64,000 nt of DNA from Pseudeuparius sepicola (GCA_963920635.1 OY987303.1:55985223-56049222), one strand, 5' to 3'; positions 1 to 12,079 are shown, counted from the stretch's first letter. Program-made: numbers and translations. Notes: generated from the sequence alone by a model not told the origin.

Positions 1-1387
1 CACTTAAGGACTGACCACCCCTGTAAAATTTTTATTTATAGCTCGATTTTCATAAACTTTTTTTTGTTGGATAGAGCTTCAAAAATGGCATCAAACAGAT
101 AATTCAGGTGCCTCGTGCGTTAAAGTCATGGCCCACTGAGACGGTGTTTTAGTGCTGAATTTTCGAGAAGTACTATTAGGGATTTTTTTAGAGGAAAATT
201 AAAGCCAGACTCTTATTCAGCATTGTTCGAAACCCAAACGTACCAACTTGCATTGCCCTAGCTCTACAGGGAGTTTCAAAATTTTTATTGCCACACTTAA
301 GGGCTGACCACCCCCGTAAAATTTTTATTTATAGCTCGATTTTCATAAACTTTTTTTTCTTGGGTAGAACTTTAAAAATGGCATTAAATGCATAATTCAG
401 GTGCCTCGTGCGTTAAATTCATGGCCCACTGAGACGGTGTTTTAGTGCTGAAATTTCGAGAAATACTATTAGGGATTTGTTAGAGGAAAATTAATGCCGG
501 TTTTTTGTTCAGCGTTGTTGGAAACCCAAACGTACCAATTTGAATTACCATAGCTCCACAGGGTGTACCAAAAAAAATTAAAAGGAAAAGTAAGGCCGGA
601 TTCTTATATGCAGTGAGAGATTCCAAACAAAAACGTACTAATTTGTAATTAATTTTCTTAATTTCTGGTAAGTTGGTCACTAAAATATTCATGAGGAACT
701 CATATTCTTTCAGAAATTTACTAGCGAACAAATTTTTTATTTAATTTAATATCATCAAATACATGAATAAACAACACAACATAACATAAACTCAAATTTC
801 AGTCATTTCAATTAGTCCTCCATTTTCTAATGCAAATTGGAACGTTTGGGTTTCCAACAACGTTGAATAAAAATCTAGCATTAATTTTTCTCTAAAAAAG
901 TTCCTAATAGTAGATACTTCTCGAAATTTCAGCACTAAAACTTCGTCTCAATGGGCCATGAATGTAACGAACGAAGCACCTGAATTATGCATTTAATGCC
1001 ATTATTGAAGCTCTATCCGACAAAAAAAAGTTTATGAAATCGTGCGAAAAATAAAAATTTTACAGGGGTGGCCACTAATTAAATGGGACACTAAAAATTT
1101 TGAAATACCCTGTAGAGCTATGGTAATGCAAATTGGTACGTTTGGGTTTCGAACAACGCTGAATAAGAATCCGGCATTGATTTTCCTCTAAAAAAATCCC
1201 TAATAGTACTTTTCGAAATTTCAGCACTAAAACACCGTCTCAGTGGGCCATGAATTTAAGGCACGAGGTACCTGAATTATACATTTAATGCCATTTTTGA
1301 AGCTCTATCCAACAAAAAAAGTTTATGGAAATCGAGCCATAAATAAAAATTTTACAGGGGTGGTCAGTCCTTAAGTGGGACACACTG
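1..1387. mobile_element. Large foldback element, left end outside window
   Basis: Two tandem units on the left (about 1-297 and 298-560) recur in reverse complement on the right (about 830-1075 and 1100-1387), giving a nested foldback. The right end reads GGGACACACTG followed by TA at 1388-1389, the form expected of Tc1/mariner-type ends. Position 1 lies just inside the matching left terminus, so the outermost left bases and their TA are missing. No transposase is visible, so this is a non-autonomous (MITE-like) element. Confidence 0.8.
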
Positions 1388-1389
1388 TA

Positions 1390-2005
1390 TAAAGACAATA
1401 AAGTGATTACTTCTGAGCACGTAATTCAACATAGTACTTTTTAAAGCAAAAACAATTGGCTACATTAAAATTTATTTAAATCGAACAATAATAATACCAC
1501 GATGCACACTTTCCGTGTAACCCTGTATAGGGACAAACCTCATACGGCAATGGATTGTAGGTGTTGGCTGTTATTTTCCTTGTCTCGGCGATGGCCCACA
1601 TATTTCTTATTTTAATTTACGAAATGTGTGTGTAGTGTTGCGCAGTTTCTCAGGTGGGTATACGGTTGGCTGCGAACGACCGCCATGGGAAATCCGGGCT
1701 ATTGAAAGCATAAAAGGAACGCCCGATGTTGACAAAACCCCGGGGCCCTTCGGATTAAAAACACAATCGCCGAAACAACAAACACGGACGGCGCCCGCCG
1801 TTTATCGAAATAGCGACGTAAATCAAACAGTGGGAATGTTAACTCCGCGGCGTTTATTATTATAGGGACACAACTTACGGCTCGGTGTTCTAAACGGCGC
1901 GCGGATGGTTGCTGTTTTAATTAGCAGGATCTAGCCAAAAATGTTAATTTCTTGGCTTGACATTGTAGGTTAGAATATCCACGTTCAATACTTAATTAAT
2001 AAATA
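1390..2005. other. Unique-looking island, no gene seen
   Basis: Composition changes to higher GC around 1626-1960. The short open frame in it has no recognisable motif and no splice context. It lies between two foldbacks and looks like host DNA of unknown role, possibly regulatory. Confidence 0.3.
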
Positions 2006-2007
2006 TA

Positions 2008-3445
2008 CAGGGTGAGTTTTTTCGATGATCACTATGGGGATCTAGATCTAGAACAAAGGTTAAATGGGGAAAGAATTGCGGTTTTGAATGCTCAATCTAA
2101 TGCCCCTTTTGGATTTTTAAAAAAGTTCATGGCTCACTAGATATTTTGAAAAAGAGTGATTTTTTGCTATTTCTTCAGATCTCTGTAGCTCCGTTATTTT
2201 TGATTATACAGAAAAACTGTAAAAACAAAAATTGTAGATAATTTTGGGCTTAATAAGACAATCTGATCCAATTTTTTATGTTGTTAGTGATTTTTGAGAT
2301 ATGACATAAACTTGTGATTTTTTAAATGTAAATCATAATTGGCTGTGGCCTTATAAAATCGGCCATTTTTTGAGCTTTCCAAAGATATAATACTCGGTAT
2401 AGTTATTATAAAAAATAAAACAGCAATATGACTAATTTTCTGTTTTTTTTTTAAATTTTCACATATGCAGCCATGGGATATTTTGACAATTACGTTCTAT
2501 TTTATAATTAGCCATACTTCAAACTTTCTAATATTTTGTTTTTAGCTGATAACAAAATGTAACAAAATAAAACAAAAATAAAAAACTAAAATTCAAATTA
2601 TTATTATTTGAAAAGGTCATCTTTTAAAATAAAAAAGGTGTTCAAACAATCCACCATTATTATTTATGCAAATATTGCATTTTTTTTAAACTGAATTTGT
2701 CGCCTTTCTTAGAGAGCGCTTGTCAATACTGGCAATTGCTTCTAAAACTGCTGCTGCTCTTAATTCAACAATTGTCTCATACTTTATTTTGTACTGTTCC
2801 CCACAAAAATAAATCCAAAACAGACAAATCGGGGGATCGGGGCTGCCAGGAAATAGGTCTATTTGGATAAAGCTGATCTAGGTAATTTCTTACGGGCAAA
2901 TAATTATGTGGTGGAGCTCCATCATGGTAATTTTTGTTTTATTTTGTTACATTTTGTTACCAGCTAAAAATAAAGTATTTGAAAGTTTGAAGTAGATAAT
3001 ATGTCTTATTATAAAATAGAACGTAATAATTATGAAAATATTCCATTGCTGACTGTGAAAATTTAAAAGAAATCAGAAAATTAGCCATAGCTTTTTTATT
3101 TTTTATGATAACTATGCTATTATATTTTTGGAAATCTCAAAAAGGGCCGATTTGATAATGCCACAGCCAACTATGATTTACTTTTAAAAAAACAAAAGTT
3201 TATGTCATATTTCAAAAATCACAAACAACATAAAAAATGGATAAGATTATCTTATTAATCCCAAAATTATCTACAATTTTTGTCTCTACAGTTTTTCTGT
3301 ATAATCAGAAATAACGGAGCTACAGAAATCTGATGAAATAGCAAAAAAAAACACTCTCAAAACTGCAATTCTTTCTTCACCTAACCTTTGTACTAGCTCT
3401 GCTAGTTTCCGAAAACCTCATAGTCATCGAAAAAAACTCACCCTG
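2008..3445. mobile_element. Mariner-type foldback with CAGGGTGAG ends
   Basis: The left end CAGGGTGAGTTTTTTCGATG and right end CATCGAAAAAAACTCACCCTG are inverted repeats flanked by TA (2006-2007 and 3446-3447). The arms run several hundred bases. A second inverted pair lies inside (about 2335-2580 against 2935-3180). The core at 2697-2931 holds a broken transposase C-terminus on the minus strand, which makes this a decayed relative of an autonomous mariner-like element. The 319-bp element at 7120-7438 shares its ends. Confidence 0.85.
2697..2931 (-). pseudogene. Mariner-like transposase C-terminal remnant
   Basis: Read on the minus strand from 2931, the frame gives HDGAPPHNY, an LD-x-LYPNRPISW stretch, then QPRSPDLSVLDLFLWGTV. 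These are the second and third catalytic aspartate blocks of mariner-like DDE transposases. A stop follows at 2777-2779. The natural C-terminal continuation (YETIVELRAAAV..., to about 2697) is in another frame, so at least one frameshift is present. The N-terminal HTH and first catalytic block are absent. Motif identification is strong; the exact subfamily is not determined. Confidence 0.8.
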
Positions 3446-3556
3446 TATATTTTTATATACTTATACTTAGAAACCTTTTTAGTGCTGCTGGTTTGAACGT
3501 TCCTATCAGTCGGGTCGACGCGGATAGCTGATTGCAGCCAGCGGGCCGGTTCAATA

Positions 3557-3603
3557 TTTCGACTTATAAGTCGAAATTTTAAAGATTCGACTTATAAGTC
3601 GAA
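3557..3603. repeat. Pair of identical 18-20 bp palindromes
   Basis: A perfect palindrome, TTTCGACTTATAAGTCGAAA, lies at 3557-3576. Its 18-bp core recurs at 3586-3603, ten bases on. The rest of 3446-3680 holds nothing else I recognise. Confidence 0.6.
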
Positions 3604-3680
3604 ATTTTAGGAGCGAATCTGGAAAAAAATGCGAGTGTCCCTTCCAGGCCTTCGTACTCCTAGTCTGTTGATATACTTAT

Positions 3681-4778
3681 CACGGGCGTAGCCAAGGGGG
3701 GGGGGGTTTCGGGGGTTCAAACCCCCCCCGAAATAAGCAAAATATTACCTAATATTATACCGAAAAAATACGAGGAGTGAAGAGTTAAATTATTATTACG
3801 TTTGAATATATGTAGTAATAGTAGCGCCTAGCGCCATCTTTTGACGAGAGGCAGACGCAGTTGCAGCCGAACTATTTTGTATTGTAGGGACACTTTGCGT
3901 TGTTTCTCGATTATTCGCCACGCCCCTAGGTCAAAATGAGCGGAACTTTGTGGAAGTTCGTGGAAGTTTCTGGACGGCTACTGGGCTGCTATAGTATAAG
4001 CGGCGCCGCGGCGCGTGACCGCGCTTACGGCAGTATTGTTCCATGCGAACTCGAAGCGAATAAAAGTGAAAAGTGGTGAACGAATAGTGAAGAGAATTAA
4101 GTGTACCGTGTAAGTGAGTAATTTTAGTGCGCTGTTATTCGATGACCTTGTTAAGGATAGATACGTGAATCATTATTACTGTCGAAAAATGGAGGGGAAA
4201 AAAGGAAGGGTGATAAACTTGGTGTAGTCAAGGTCAAGGGGTTTCTAATAAAAAAACAAATTTGGATTTAGCTATCAAAGCTTCAGCTACCTTGCATGCT
4301 GATAAGAAGACTGCCTACCCCGAAATCTAGTTTGGAATGCCTAGATATGTGCGATAAAAACCTTTATCCTAATATTTACACATTACTACAAATCTTGGCT
4401 ACCATTCCTGTATCCACTGCTACCCCAGAAAGGTCTTTCTCGAGCCTAAGGAGACTGAAAAACTATTTACGAAACAGTACAAGTGAAAACAGACTTAATG
4501 GTTTGGCTCTAATGAACATTCACTATGGAACAGAAATTCATGCAGATGAAGTAGTGGATATATTAAAGCCGAAGATTTCTTCTTTAATGGTTTTAGATTT
4601 AGCGCAGAGGAACGAAATTAATTTATCCATTTCATTTAAAGTTAAGAACTTTATAAATATGTCGTAGTTTTTCGGATGAATATATAGATATTAAATTTCA
4701 TGTAAGTATATTTTTGTTGTTTTATTTACTTCTCAAACTAAACCCCCCCCCCAAAACTAAATCCTGGCTACGCCCGTG
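3681..4778 (+). mobile_element. hAT element copy 1 (CACGGGCGTAGCC ends)
   Basis: Terminal inverted repeats CACGGGCGTAGCC/GGCTACGCCCGTG enclose 1098 bp, flanked by near-identical 8-bp duplications ATACTTAT (3673-3680) and GTACTTAT (4779-4786), as for hAT elements. Just inside each end are G/C homopolymer tracts. On the plus strand come a GC-rich promoter-like region near 3985-4010, a short transposase N-terminal piece and a C-terminal dimerisation domain. The middle of the transposase is missing compared with full hAT proteins. Copies 2 (24882-25992) and 3 (57253-58385) are close relatives. The imperfect TSD and broken frames suggest this is the oldest of the three. Confidence 0.9.
4141..4667 (+). 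pseudogene. Truncated hAT transposase (dimerisation domain)
   Basis: The 4296-4667 frame contains LLQILATIPVSTATPERSFS followed by LRRLKNYLRNSTSENRLNGL and ALMNIH, the classic hAT C-terminal dimerisation motif (ZMYM1/TTF-type transposases). Upstream from about 4141, pieces matching the N-terminal frame of copies 2 and 3 are present but disrupted. The catalytic DDE core and BED finger are not encoded. It cannot encode a working transposase, but it records which family mobilised these elements. The frame runs on to 4667, past the point where copies 2 and 3 stop. Confidence 0.85.
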
Positions 4779-4786
4779 GTACTTAT

Positions 4787-5270
4787 GATATACTTAAGAA
4801 AAACTTGCGTTTGACGTCACCGCCCTATTTTCCCCCGTCGCTCGGCCTGCCCCCACATCCAAGTTAAATTAACCGACGCGCAATCAGGCCCGTTTTAATT
4901 AATCGTTAATTATTAAATAGGAAGTTAATTCCGCTGTAAAAATCGAGATTGCCGGGGCGTCAAGTGCAGGCACGGAGACCCTGGACCCGGTCCCAGGCAT
5001 TAATAACACGCCTCTGCTACATTGTAAGCCATTAATTATTCGTCGAAAGATAGCGGCAACGGCAACGGAGCGCGCCGTATATCTTGGCGCTAATTACTTC
5101 ATATCATCCGCGTTTTCATTTACAGCCGGTGAGCGCCGCGCTCGGAGTCGCGCGTTGCCGGAATTGAGCGGCCAAAATTGGCGACGCTGCTGTTTGGGAC
5201 GTTAGAAATTGCGAAAACGCGACGTATGTACGTCAGGCACGCCTACACACCCCTAGCGGCTATAGCTGTA
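4787..5270. other. GC-mixed island with TAAT-rich core, no gene
   Basis: A sharply different composition follows the hAT element: GC-rich tracts alternate with homeodomain-like TTAATTAA/GTTAATTA cores around 4890-4940. No ORF with recognisable content. Such islands often mark conserved noncoding DNA near developmental genes, but this cannot be shown without alignment to a related genome. Confidence 0.3.
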
Positions 5271-7119
5271 AGTTTGTCACTTTTTGTAATCTTTGTGAAG
5301 TACGTCCAACCACAACCTACTCAAGCTTACAAGCCCTGTGCAAACATGTGGCAACGCCGCAGTGGGACGGTTCAACGGGTCTATGCAGTATAGAGCAGTC
5401 TGCACTTTGGCATAGTTTATATTTTCTAATAAATGCTCAACCCTCTTTTTAATTATAATTAGATACATTTGTGAACTTGGTTTCAATAATTGGGCACCTA
5501 AGTAAGTAGGTAAGTTTGTTTAACAGACAATAAAAGCAGTAACAAAGTAACAAAATATACACAGAAGTATAAGTATTTATAATAAGTACGATTCCTGGCG
5601 TAGATAGGTATATTTTCGACAAATAATATGGTAAATTTTGGCAAATGATGGTTACCTATCTCCTTTTATGGTTAAATTTTCATAAAAATACAGACAACAA
5701 GCGAACAGAGAACAGCATGTTGTGAAGGAGAATAATCTGTTCTGATTGAAATGGCAGTTAGGGTCAAATTTATAATACATTCCACTAAATTATCTTTTGA
5801 CTTTAATATTAGGTAAATAAACTTTTGCAACAATACTAAACAATGGTTGGATTGTTAGAAAACTCCTTTAATATTAAAGAGTACTTTAGTTTGTCTATGC
5901 AATTGGTCCTTAATCATTTTATTCTTAAATTTTCGTCCTTTGGAAAGCCCAAAACGAATACAAGTTGACCGCTTGCCGTCAAGCAAAGAAAACCTAGCTA
6001 CTTCAAGTTATTATTACGATTTGACTTACAGCCAGGTATATAACTAACTTCTAGCTTTCCTCGGCGCTTCTAGGCATCTTAAGGCTTGAAATTGTAAAGG
6101 AACAATTCTTCGCTCCGAACTTTTAGAGAAATGCTTCATTTTTTCACAAACAAAACAAATTTTTAAAAGCTGTTGCCAGCACTTCGGGCTGTTTGTTACC
6201 ACCCAGAAACACATTGCCTCGTCGTAGCAATCTGGCGACGATAGCACTACCCGCACTGCACAAATTAATTCTGGTAAATTTCTTGTAAAATCAACTGACA
6301 GGGAGTGACAGGCCACGCCGCGCAGACCCGCAAGCCATGTTGCCAGCTTTCTCAACTTCAGGGCTTTCCTGTGGTCCAACCTGGACTTACACTGTATTAA
6401 AGACCTGTGCATAGCCCTGTTTCAAGCGATCACCACTGGCGCCACACGACGAAACAAATTTACACGGTGGTTTAATGTTAAAACACCATTGTTGCAGATT
6501 TTTTTTTTATAAAATAAAAACATGGAACTATGTATGCTACAACGAATTTAATATTCAAAATAAAATAAAATATTTGTTTGTTATGTCCCTCTAATTTGAC
6601 AAGTTCACATATTTTCATATATTTTCTTAAGAAAAGCGAGTCTAAAAAGCAAGCAAGAGTATTTGGTACCTTTTGGTTGGAAATGAAGTTCATGGCTAGT
6701 TGTATGTGTAAGTAAGCATACAACGCATTAGATTTTCCAGTATCTTCTTTATATGGAAGACTACATTGGTTCGTTTTGGAGCTATAAACAAAATTTTCTA
6801 TTTTCATTCTTACATACGTTACAAAATACTCTTCCAAAATAATATCTGGAATTTTCGCTTCTTCACCTGGTTGATAAGATCATCCCATAATTCCAAAATA
6901 GTGTGCATTCTTAAGTTGAGGCAGAGGTATTTTAGTGTAGTTATTAGTTTTTATATAAAATTTAAATCAAAATATTTGGAGACAATCTATGTGTAGCTTT
7001 GTCTCTGCTATAAAAATAACAGCATGACGTAAGTATAGCTAGCAACGTAGCTAAATATAGTGGTAGTAAAATAATTATTTCGTTGTGACTAAATCACAAA
7101 TTTCAAATTTATTAATATA
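5271..7119. other. Unannotated AT-rich DNA
   Basis: I see no gene here that I can name. Two minus-strand open frames (6044-6412 and 6478-6837) have no recognised motif. The second starts at TTG and extends upstream only to about 6890. Both were left out as genes. Confidence 0.4.
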
Positions 7120-7438
7120 CACGGTGAGTTTCTTTTGATGATGATCAGTATCGGGATCTCGGAAAACTAGCGGTGATAGAAGGAAGGTTAAATGTTGGAA
7201 GAATTGCAGTTTTGTAGACCCAATTTAATGCACCTTGTGGATTTTTAAATAAAGTCATGGCTTACTAGATATTTCGAAAAAAAAAACACAATATCTAGTA
7301 AGCCATGCCTTTTTTCAAAAATCCACAAGGCGCGTTAAATTGGGCCAACAAAACTGCAATTCTTTCTCCATTTAACCTTTCTTATATCTCCTTTAGCTTC
7401 CGAGGTCCCATACTGATCATAAAAAAAAACTCACCCTG
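7120..7438. mobile_element. 319-bp MITE related to 2008-3445
   Basis: The ends CACGGTGAG.../...CTCACCCTG are flanked by TA (7118-7119, 7439-7440). Almost the whole element is two inverted arms meeting near 7275-7290. Arm sequence matches the outer arms of the foldback at 2008-3445 (same ATGATCA, AGGTTAAAT and TAGTAAGCCATG segments), so it is an internally deleted derivative. Confidence 0.85.
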
Positions 7439-7440
7439 TA

Positions 7441-8321
7441 TATTAATACTGAACTTTTTACCCGAGCTAACTTGGAAAACAGCGTTTCAGAGCGAATACA
7501 AAACCAAAACAAAATGTTCGACTAGAGAACTAAATTGTTGGGGCATTCTTTATACTCTTCTGTGTATTCTCTCTAAAATCAGATTAGGTATCATTATATC
7601 TTGCACAATGTCAGTTGTTCACCTCCATACTGTCAGTCCGTGGTATACCAACCCATTTCACTTTTGGACTACGGTTGATTATATTTGTACTCCGAAATTT
7701 AGGCTTGTTGCTAGCATTCTTGATTTATACCGCTCCCGAGAAAGAATAATTACATACAATTAACGCAATTTACAGCGGTATAGAGAGCCGAATTTCGGCC
7801 GATGCTATCTTATACCTTAGCAAACCCTTATTTGCGTAAGATTAACTACTTCGGGCAAATCGGCCGTTGCCACGCCATCAACGCGCGAGCCGAGAGCTAG
7901 AAAATGCGGTGGAAAAAGTTTTCGCAGTTCCCCGGTAAGGAACTTGGCTCATTTACAATATTTTAAAGTTGCCTGGAAGTTGGGAGAGGGCTTTAAGTTG
8001 ATATCCAGTAAGCACGGACATTTATTTCGCTAGCAAAGTCCATGGGATTTCCGAAGTACATTCGTAAAATACGTATAAGAGGGGGATGGCATGAAAGGAA
8101 TAGTCTTCTTTTAACTCTCACGTTCGAGAAAAACTTTGTCATAGGCCAGGGAAATTACGGTAAAAAATAACGAAACCTAGACAAAATTCATAACCGCATT
8201 TTTATAATGCCATCACAAAATATTGGTAATAAATGAAGGCCAGAATTGTTTTTTAAACAAAATAAATATACGCGTGTGGGCGCTTTTTAGAAAAATACAT
8301 TTTCTTCTTGTAATAAAGACG
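7441..8321. other. Unique-looking DNA, no gene seen
   Basis: A mildly GC-rich patch at about 7770-7940 is followed by AT-rich sequence. No motif-bearing ORF, RNA gene or repeat was recognised. Confidence 0.35.
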
Positions 8322-9373
8322 GCACAAATATTAACTGCAAATTTTAAGCTGCATTTATTATTAAGTAAGGTATATAAAGTTGAGCTTGATAAATTAAACA
8401 GATTACCTACGTTTGCGCAAGTATCCGAATGATGTAAAAATTACATTTTGCGTAATATTTTGTTGGGCAAAAATATTAACTGCGTTTTTATTATTTACAA
8501 TTACCTTAAAAATCAAGTATTAACAGTTTGTTCTGAAATTAAACATATTGTTTCGCCGGAAATCGCATTTTAAAGAAATTTAAAGCTGTCTTTGAAAGCA
8601 AAATTATTAACTGGCTGATTTTTGTTAAACTTTGTAAGTGGATACTAAGTCTTGTTAAATTTTTTGAAATTAAACAAAAATTGGTAACGGAAGTATTTTG
8701 AAATGACAAATGACAGTTGACCTACATGCGCCGTAAATAAATGTTTAATTTCGCTATATGTGATTTAATATAGTTATATTGTAAAAAGTTAAACAAAAAA
8801 AAACAGTTAATATTTTTGCTTTCCTAAAAAAATGACAAGTGACAGTTGACCTATATGCGCCGTAAATAAATGTTTAATTTCGCTATATATGATTCAATAT
8901 AGTTATATTGTAAAAAGTGAAACAAAAAAAAACAGTTAATATTTTTGCCTAGTCTATACCAATGAGAAGTGACAGCTGACGTACATGCGGCTCAAATAAA
9001 TGTTTAATTTTGTATAAGTTACATTCTATTTGTAAAAGGGAATGATCATCTGCAATAAAAACGTAGTTAATATTTTTGCTTTTGCCGAAATAGAAAATTA
9101 TCCGATTTTTATCCCTCTTTGTCGATCTAAGTTACTTCCATGTTCTTAAAATGTTTAATTTCTTAATATATGTTAGCAAGGGAAGTTTTTTTACCTAAAG
9201 AGTCTAAAAAAATCCAGTTAACATTTTTGCTCCAAATTTCTAACGAAAAATAGGTGTTTTTTGAGGTAACTCAAGGTTCCGTTTTTTCAAAATGTTTAAT
9301 TTTTGGTTTCTACCAACGTATTTACTTATAACTTTGATATGGTAAAACAAAATTGCATTTAATATTTTTTTCT
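8322..9373. repeat. Decayed head-to-head tandem array (~130-150 bp units)
   Basis: The core CAGTTAATATTTTTGCT occurs at 8804, 8933, about 9064, 9215 and about 9356, at spacings of 129-151 bases. Most units also carry an AATGTTTAATTT segment. The same core in reverse complement (GCAAAAATATTAACTG) occurs at 8322, 8467 and 8597. The units therefore switch orientation near 8615-8800. The two central right-hand units are the most alike and the outer ones are badly diverged. No coding capacity. Confidence 0.7.
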
Positions 9374-10005
9374 AGGTAAAATTCTATTTTACCTGGCCTA
9401 TCAGTTAGACTGGCGAAATTTTATAAAAAAAAAATTACAGACCTCGCAGCTTGGGTATTGAAAATACCAGATACAAATAATTTTATTTTACATTGATTTT
9501 GATAAGAATACCTAGTAACAGTAAATAAATTTTACACATTTTCTGCAAGTGCACCTATAGCAAATTTTCAACTAGAAACACATGCCATTTTTTTATTTTT
9601 TTAAAATTTAATAAAATATACCAAGAAAACTATTTTTTCATTTATAAAATACATATATATTTTGTTTAGCATGATATATCATTTTAACATTATAACATTA
9701 AAACATGTTGTTAAACATTAAAACGTAAACTATAAAATTTGAAATCATATTTCATCTAATAATTAAAACCTTAATTAAAAAGTTCAATATTTCAAAAACT
9801 GTTAAATTTGGATATAGATTATCATTGATAAAATTATTTAAAAGTTATCGCGGAGTTTAAAATGTAATTATATACAAATACATGATGTTCTAAAAAAACT
9901 TGGGTATGATGACTCATCCCGTACATTGAAGGTCAAATCACTAAAAGTGGTCTTTAGTAAACACTTACCAATTTATTTTTTCCTTAATTAGGTACCTAGT
10001 CTTAT
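9374..10005. other. AT-rich DNA, no gene seen
   Basis: Very AT-rich, with short hairpins around 9600-9730 and no recognised element or gene. Confidence 0.35.
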
Positions 10006-10013
10006 ACTATAAC

Positions 10014-10205
10014 TAGAGATTCATTGCTTGACTTGATATTCAAGCTACTTGACTTGACTTGACTTGAAATCAAGTCAAGTTCAAGTCAAGTAGTAATTTT
10101 CCAATATCAAGTCAAGTCAAATATTTAATTTGTCAAAAGCTTGATTTTCAAGTCAAGTCAAGTTATTTGTTAAAATGTCAAGCTACTTGACTTGATGAAA
10201 CCCTA
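10014..10205. mobile_element. 192-bp hAT-type MITE built of TCAAG motifs
   Basis: The element starts TAGAGATTCAT and ends ATGAAACCCTA, which are imperfect inverted repeats. It is flanked by the perfect 8-bp duplication ACTATAAC (10006-10013 and 10206-10213). Its body is dominated by CTTGACTTGA/TCAAGTCAAG motifs in both orientations. The 8-bp TSD and TAGAG/TAGGG-like ends fit a hAT-type origin. The 694-bp element at 36140-36833 is related. Confidence 0.85.
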
Positions 10206-10213
10206 ACTATAAC

Positions 10214-11440
10214 ACTGGTATATTTATCATTCTGCGTTGCATAAAAATTTGATAGATTCTTTTTTATCCTCCATTCTACCTTAATTTCCAAAATATTGAA
10301 TTTTCATTCGTTTAGGCAACTAATGTGACCTAGGTAAGGGAGCATGTAGATTGGTATTCCAAAATTACAAAACTTTTTTATAACTATAAGTAAAGCAGGT
10401 ATAAATGGTATAAAAGTGATTACCTTTTTTTAATTAAGCCCACTATACAATATTGTGGTGGTACAATCTCTCTCCATTAGATGGCAGCTCCAAACGTCTA
10501 AATTCCATGGCGGAGTTTTATGTTCAGTCGCCTTTTGAGCTGTGTCTATCTTTGAAATAATCGTTCCAGAATTTTGTGTTTGCGTCCTAGGTAAGTTAAT
10601 ATATTAATTAAGCCGGTATTCTAGTCACAATTAAACAGATTTCAAAAATAACAGTACTGCATTACTCTAACCTAAAAAGTGAAAAGGTGCCTAATTTCGG
10701 ATAGTCTGAAGTTCCTAATTTCGGATACCAGAAACCCAAAATTCTGGCTTAATATAATATGCTGGTTGCGAGTAAATTGTTTATTTTCAGAAAAAGTGAC
10801 AGATGCATTGAAACTGGCTATTATAATGAGGTCAGAGGAAAACAAATAGGGATACCTACCTATCCTAATGTCTCCAATTTTGTTTCGGTCCCGAAACATT
10901 GGAAATTGCATCAAACAAGCTAATAAAGAAGCTCGAAAAAAACGTATGTGTGCGCCTTTTGTTTAAATATATAGTTTTTACACTTGTAGAAAGTAGTCTC
11001 TTAATTTCGGATACAGTGTCCGAAATTCGGACCCTTTTTTCAGTCGCACCAAAATGTACCGAAGGTACCGTCGTTTTCTTGGAAAAAACAAATGTAGTAA
11101 AAATCTTTTGACAATAAATTTTGTTTCATTATAACGCGTTGCATATGCTTATATGATAAAATAAATAAAAAATACTTCTGTGTAATAAATACTTAGTAAA
11201 TTTAAAGTAGTATACGAAATTCGGCGACTTTCCCTTACTTAAAAAAATTTGGCGATGACAAGTTTTGGATCGAATATGTATATAGCTTACGCAAGATAAA
11301 CTGAGCAGCGCACCCTGCAGTATGAAATGAGACTGTGGGCCAAAGATAACTCAATTTAGAAAGAGAAAAATATTTCTAAAATTTTAGTTGAAATGTGCAT
11401 ACGGGCAAATTTTTTTTATTTCTTATTTTTTAGTGAATTA
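10214..11440. other. Unassigned DNA with TTTCGGATA motifs
   Basis: The motif CCTAATTTCGGATA occurs twice near 10690-10730, and TTAATTTCGGATAC with its inverse lies near 11000-11030. This suggests a degraded repeat, but no ends or TSD were found. No gene seen. Confidence 0.3.
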
Positions 11441-11448
11441 TTAAAAAT

Positions 11449-11790
11449 TATCGAAATCGGTCCAACATTAAATTCCATCCCCGATTTGTCCACCATTAGG
11501 GGTGGAATTTTTTCTTAAAAATTTAAATGGGGCCGCTCCTAAAGTAATCCCTGTCTAATAAAAAGAGAATCATCGAAATCGGTCCAATATGAAATTTCAT
11601 CCCCTATTTTTCCACCCTTAGAGGTGGAATTTTTTCCTCAAATTTAAATAGGACCATTCTGTAGGTATACCCTTTCAAATAAAAAAAGAATTGTCCAAAT
11701 CGGTTTATAAATGACGGTGTTCTGAGGTAACAAACATAAAAAAAACATACAACCGAATCGATAACCTCCTCCTTTTTTGAAGTCGGTTAA
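11449..11790 (+). repeat. Two tandem ~121-bp units and arthropod-type repeat tail
   Basis: Two diverged copies of a unit beginning ATCGAAATCGGTCCAA (about 11452 and 11572) each contain GAGGTGGAATTTTTT-like segments. After them comes TTTTTTGAAGTCGGTTAAA near 11771-11790, a tail I associate with widespread arthropod interspersed repeats, probably non-LTR. The family assignment is from memory and tentative. Confidence 0.5.
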
Positions 11791-11959
11791 AACATATAAA
11801 CACACAATGGAAAGGAGATTTATTATTCTGGATTTGAAACAGAGAATACCGGGCCCCAGATGAGTCTGATTCATCTGTGACAAAACACCTAGGAGCCAAG
11901 GTTTCAAAACATCAATATCGAGAACTCGGCTATCTTAAAACTATAATATGACGCCGCCG

Positions 11960-12055
11960 CCGACATGTACATTATATCATCACAGACTTATATAGGTCTA
12001 GGTCTGTGATATCATATCATCACAGACCTATATAGGCTTGTGATATCATCACCTA
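11960..12055. repeat. Overlapping ATCATCACAGACC palindromes
   Basis: CATCACAGAC.TATATAGG is followed by its inverse CCTATATAGG...TGTGATATCATC in two overlapping rounds, able to form alternative hairpins. Small and otherwise unexplained. Confidence 0.5.
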
Positions 12056-12079
12056 AGCATAATCTGTTTATTTATTCCT

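Noticed and set aside
6044..6837. Two minus-strand ORFs of about 120 codons
   Set aside because: No recognisable motif, non-ATG start in one, no promoter or splice context; left as unassigned DNA.
7305..7763. 152-codon ORF
   Set aside because: Its first third is the right arm of the 7120-7438 MITE and the rest has no protein features.
8322..9373. CRISPR-like regular spacing
   Set aside because: Repeats are AT-rich, diverged, mixed in orientation and eukaryotic; no conserved short repeat with unique spacers.
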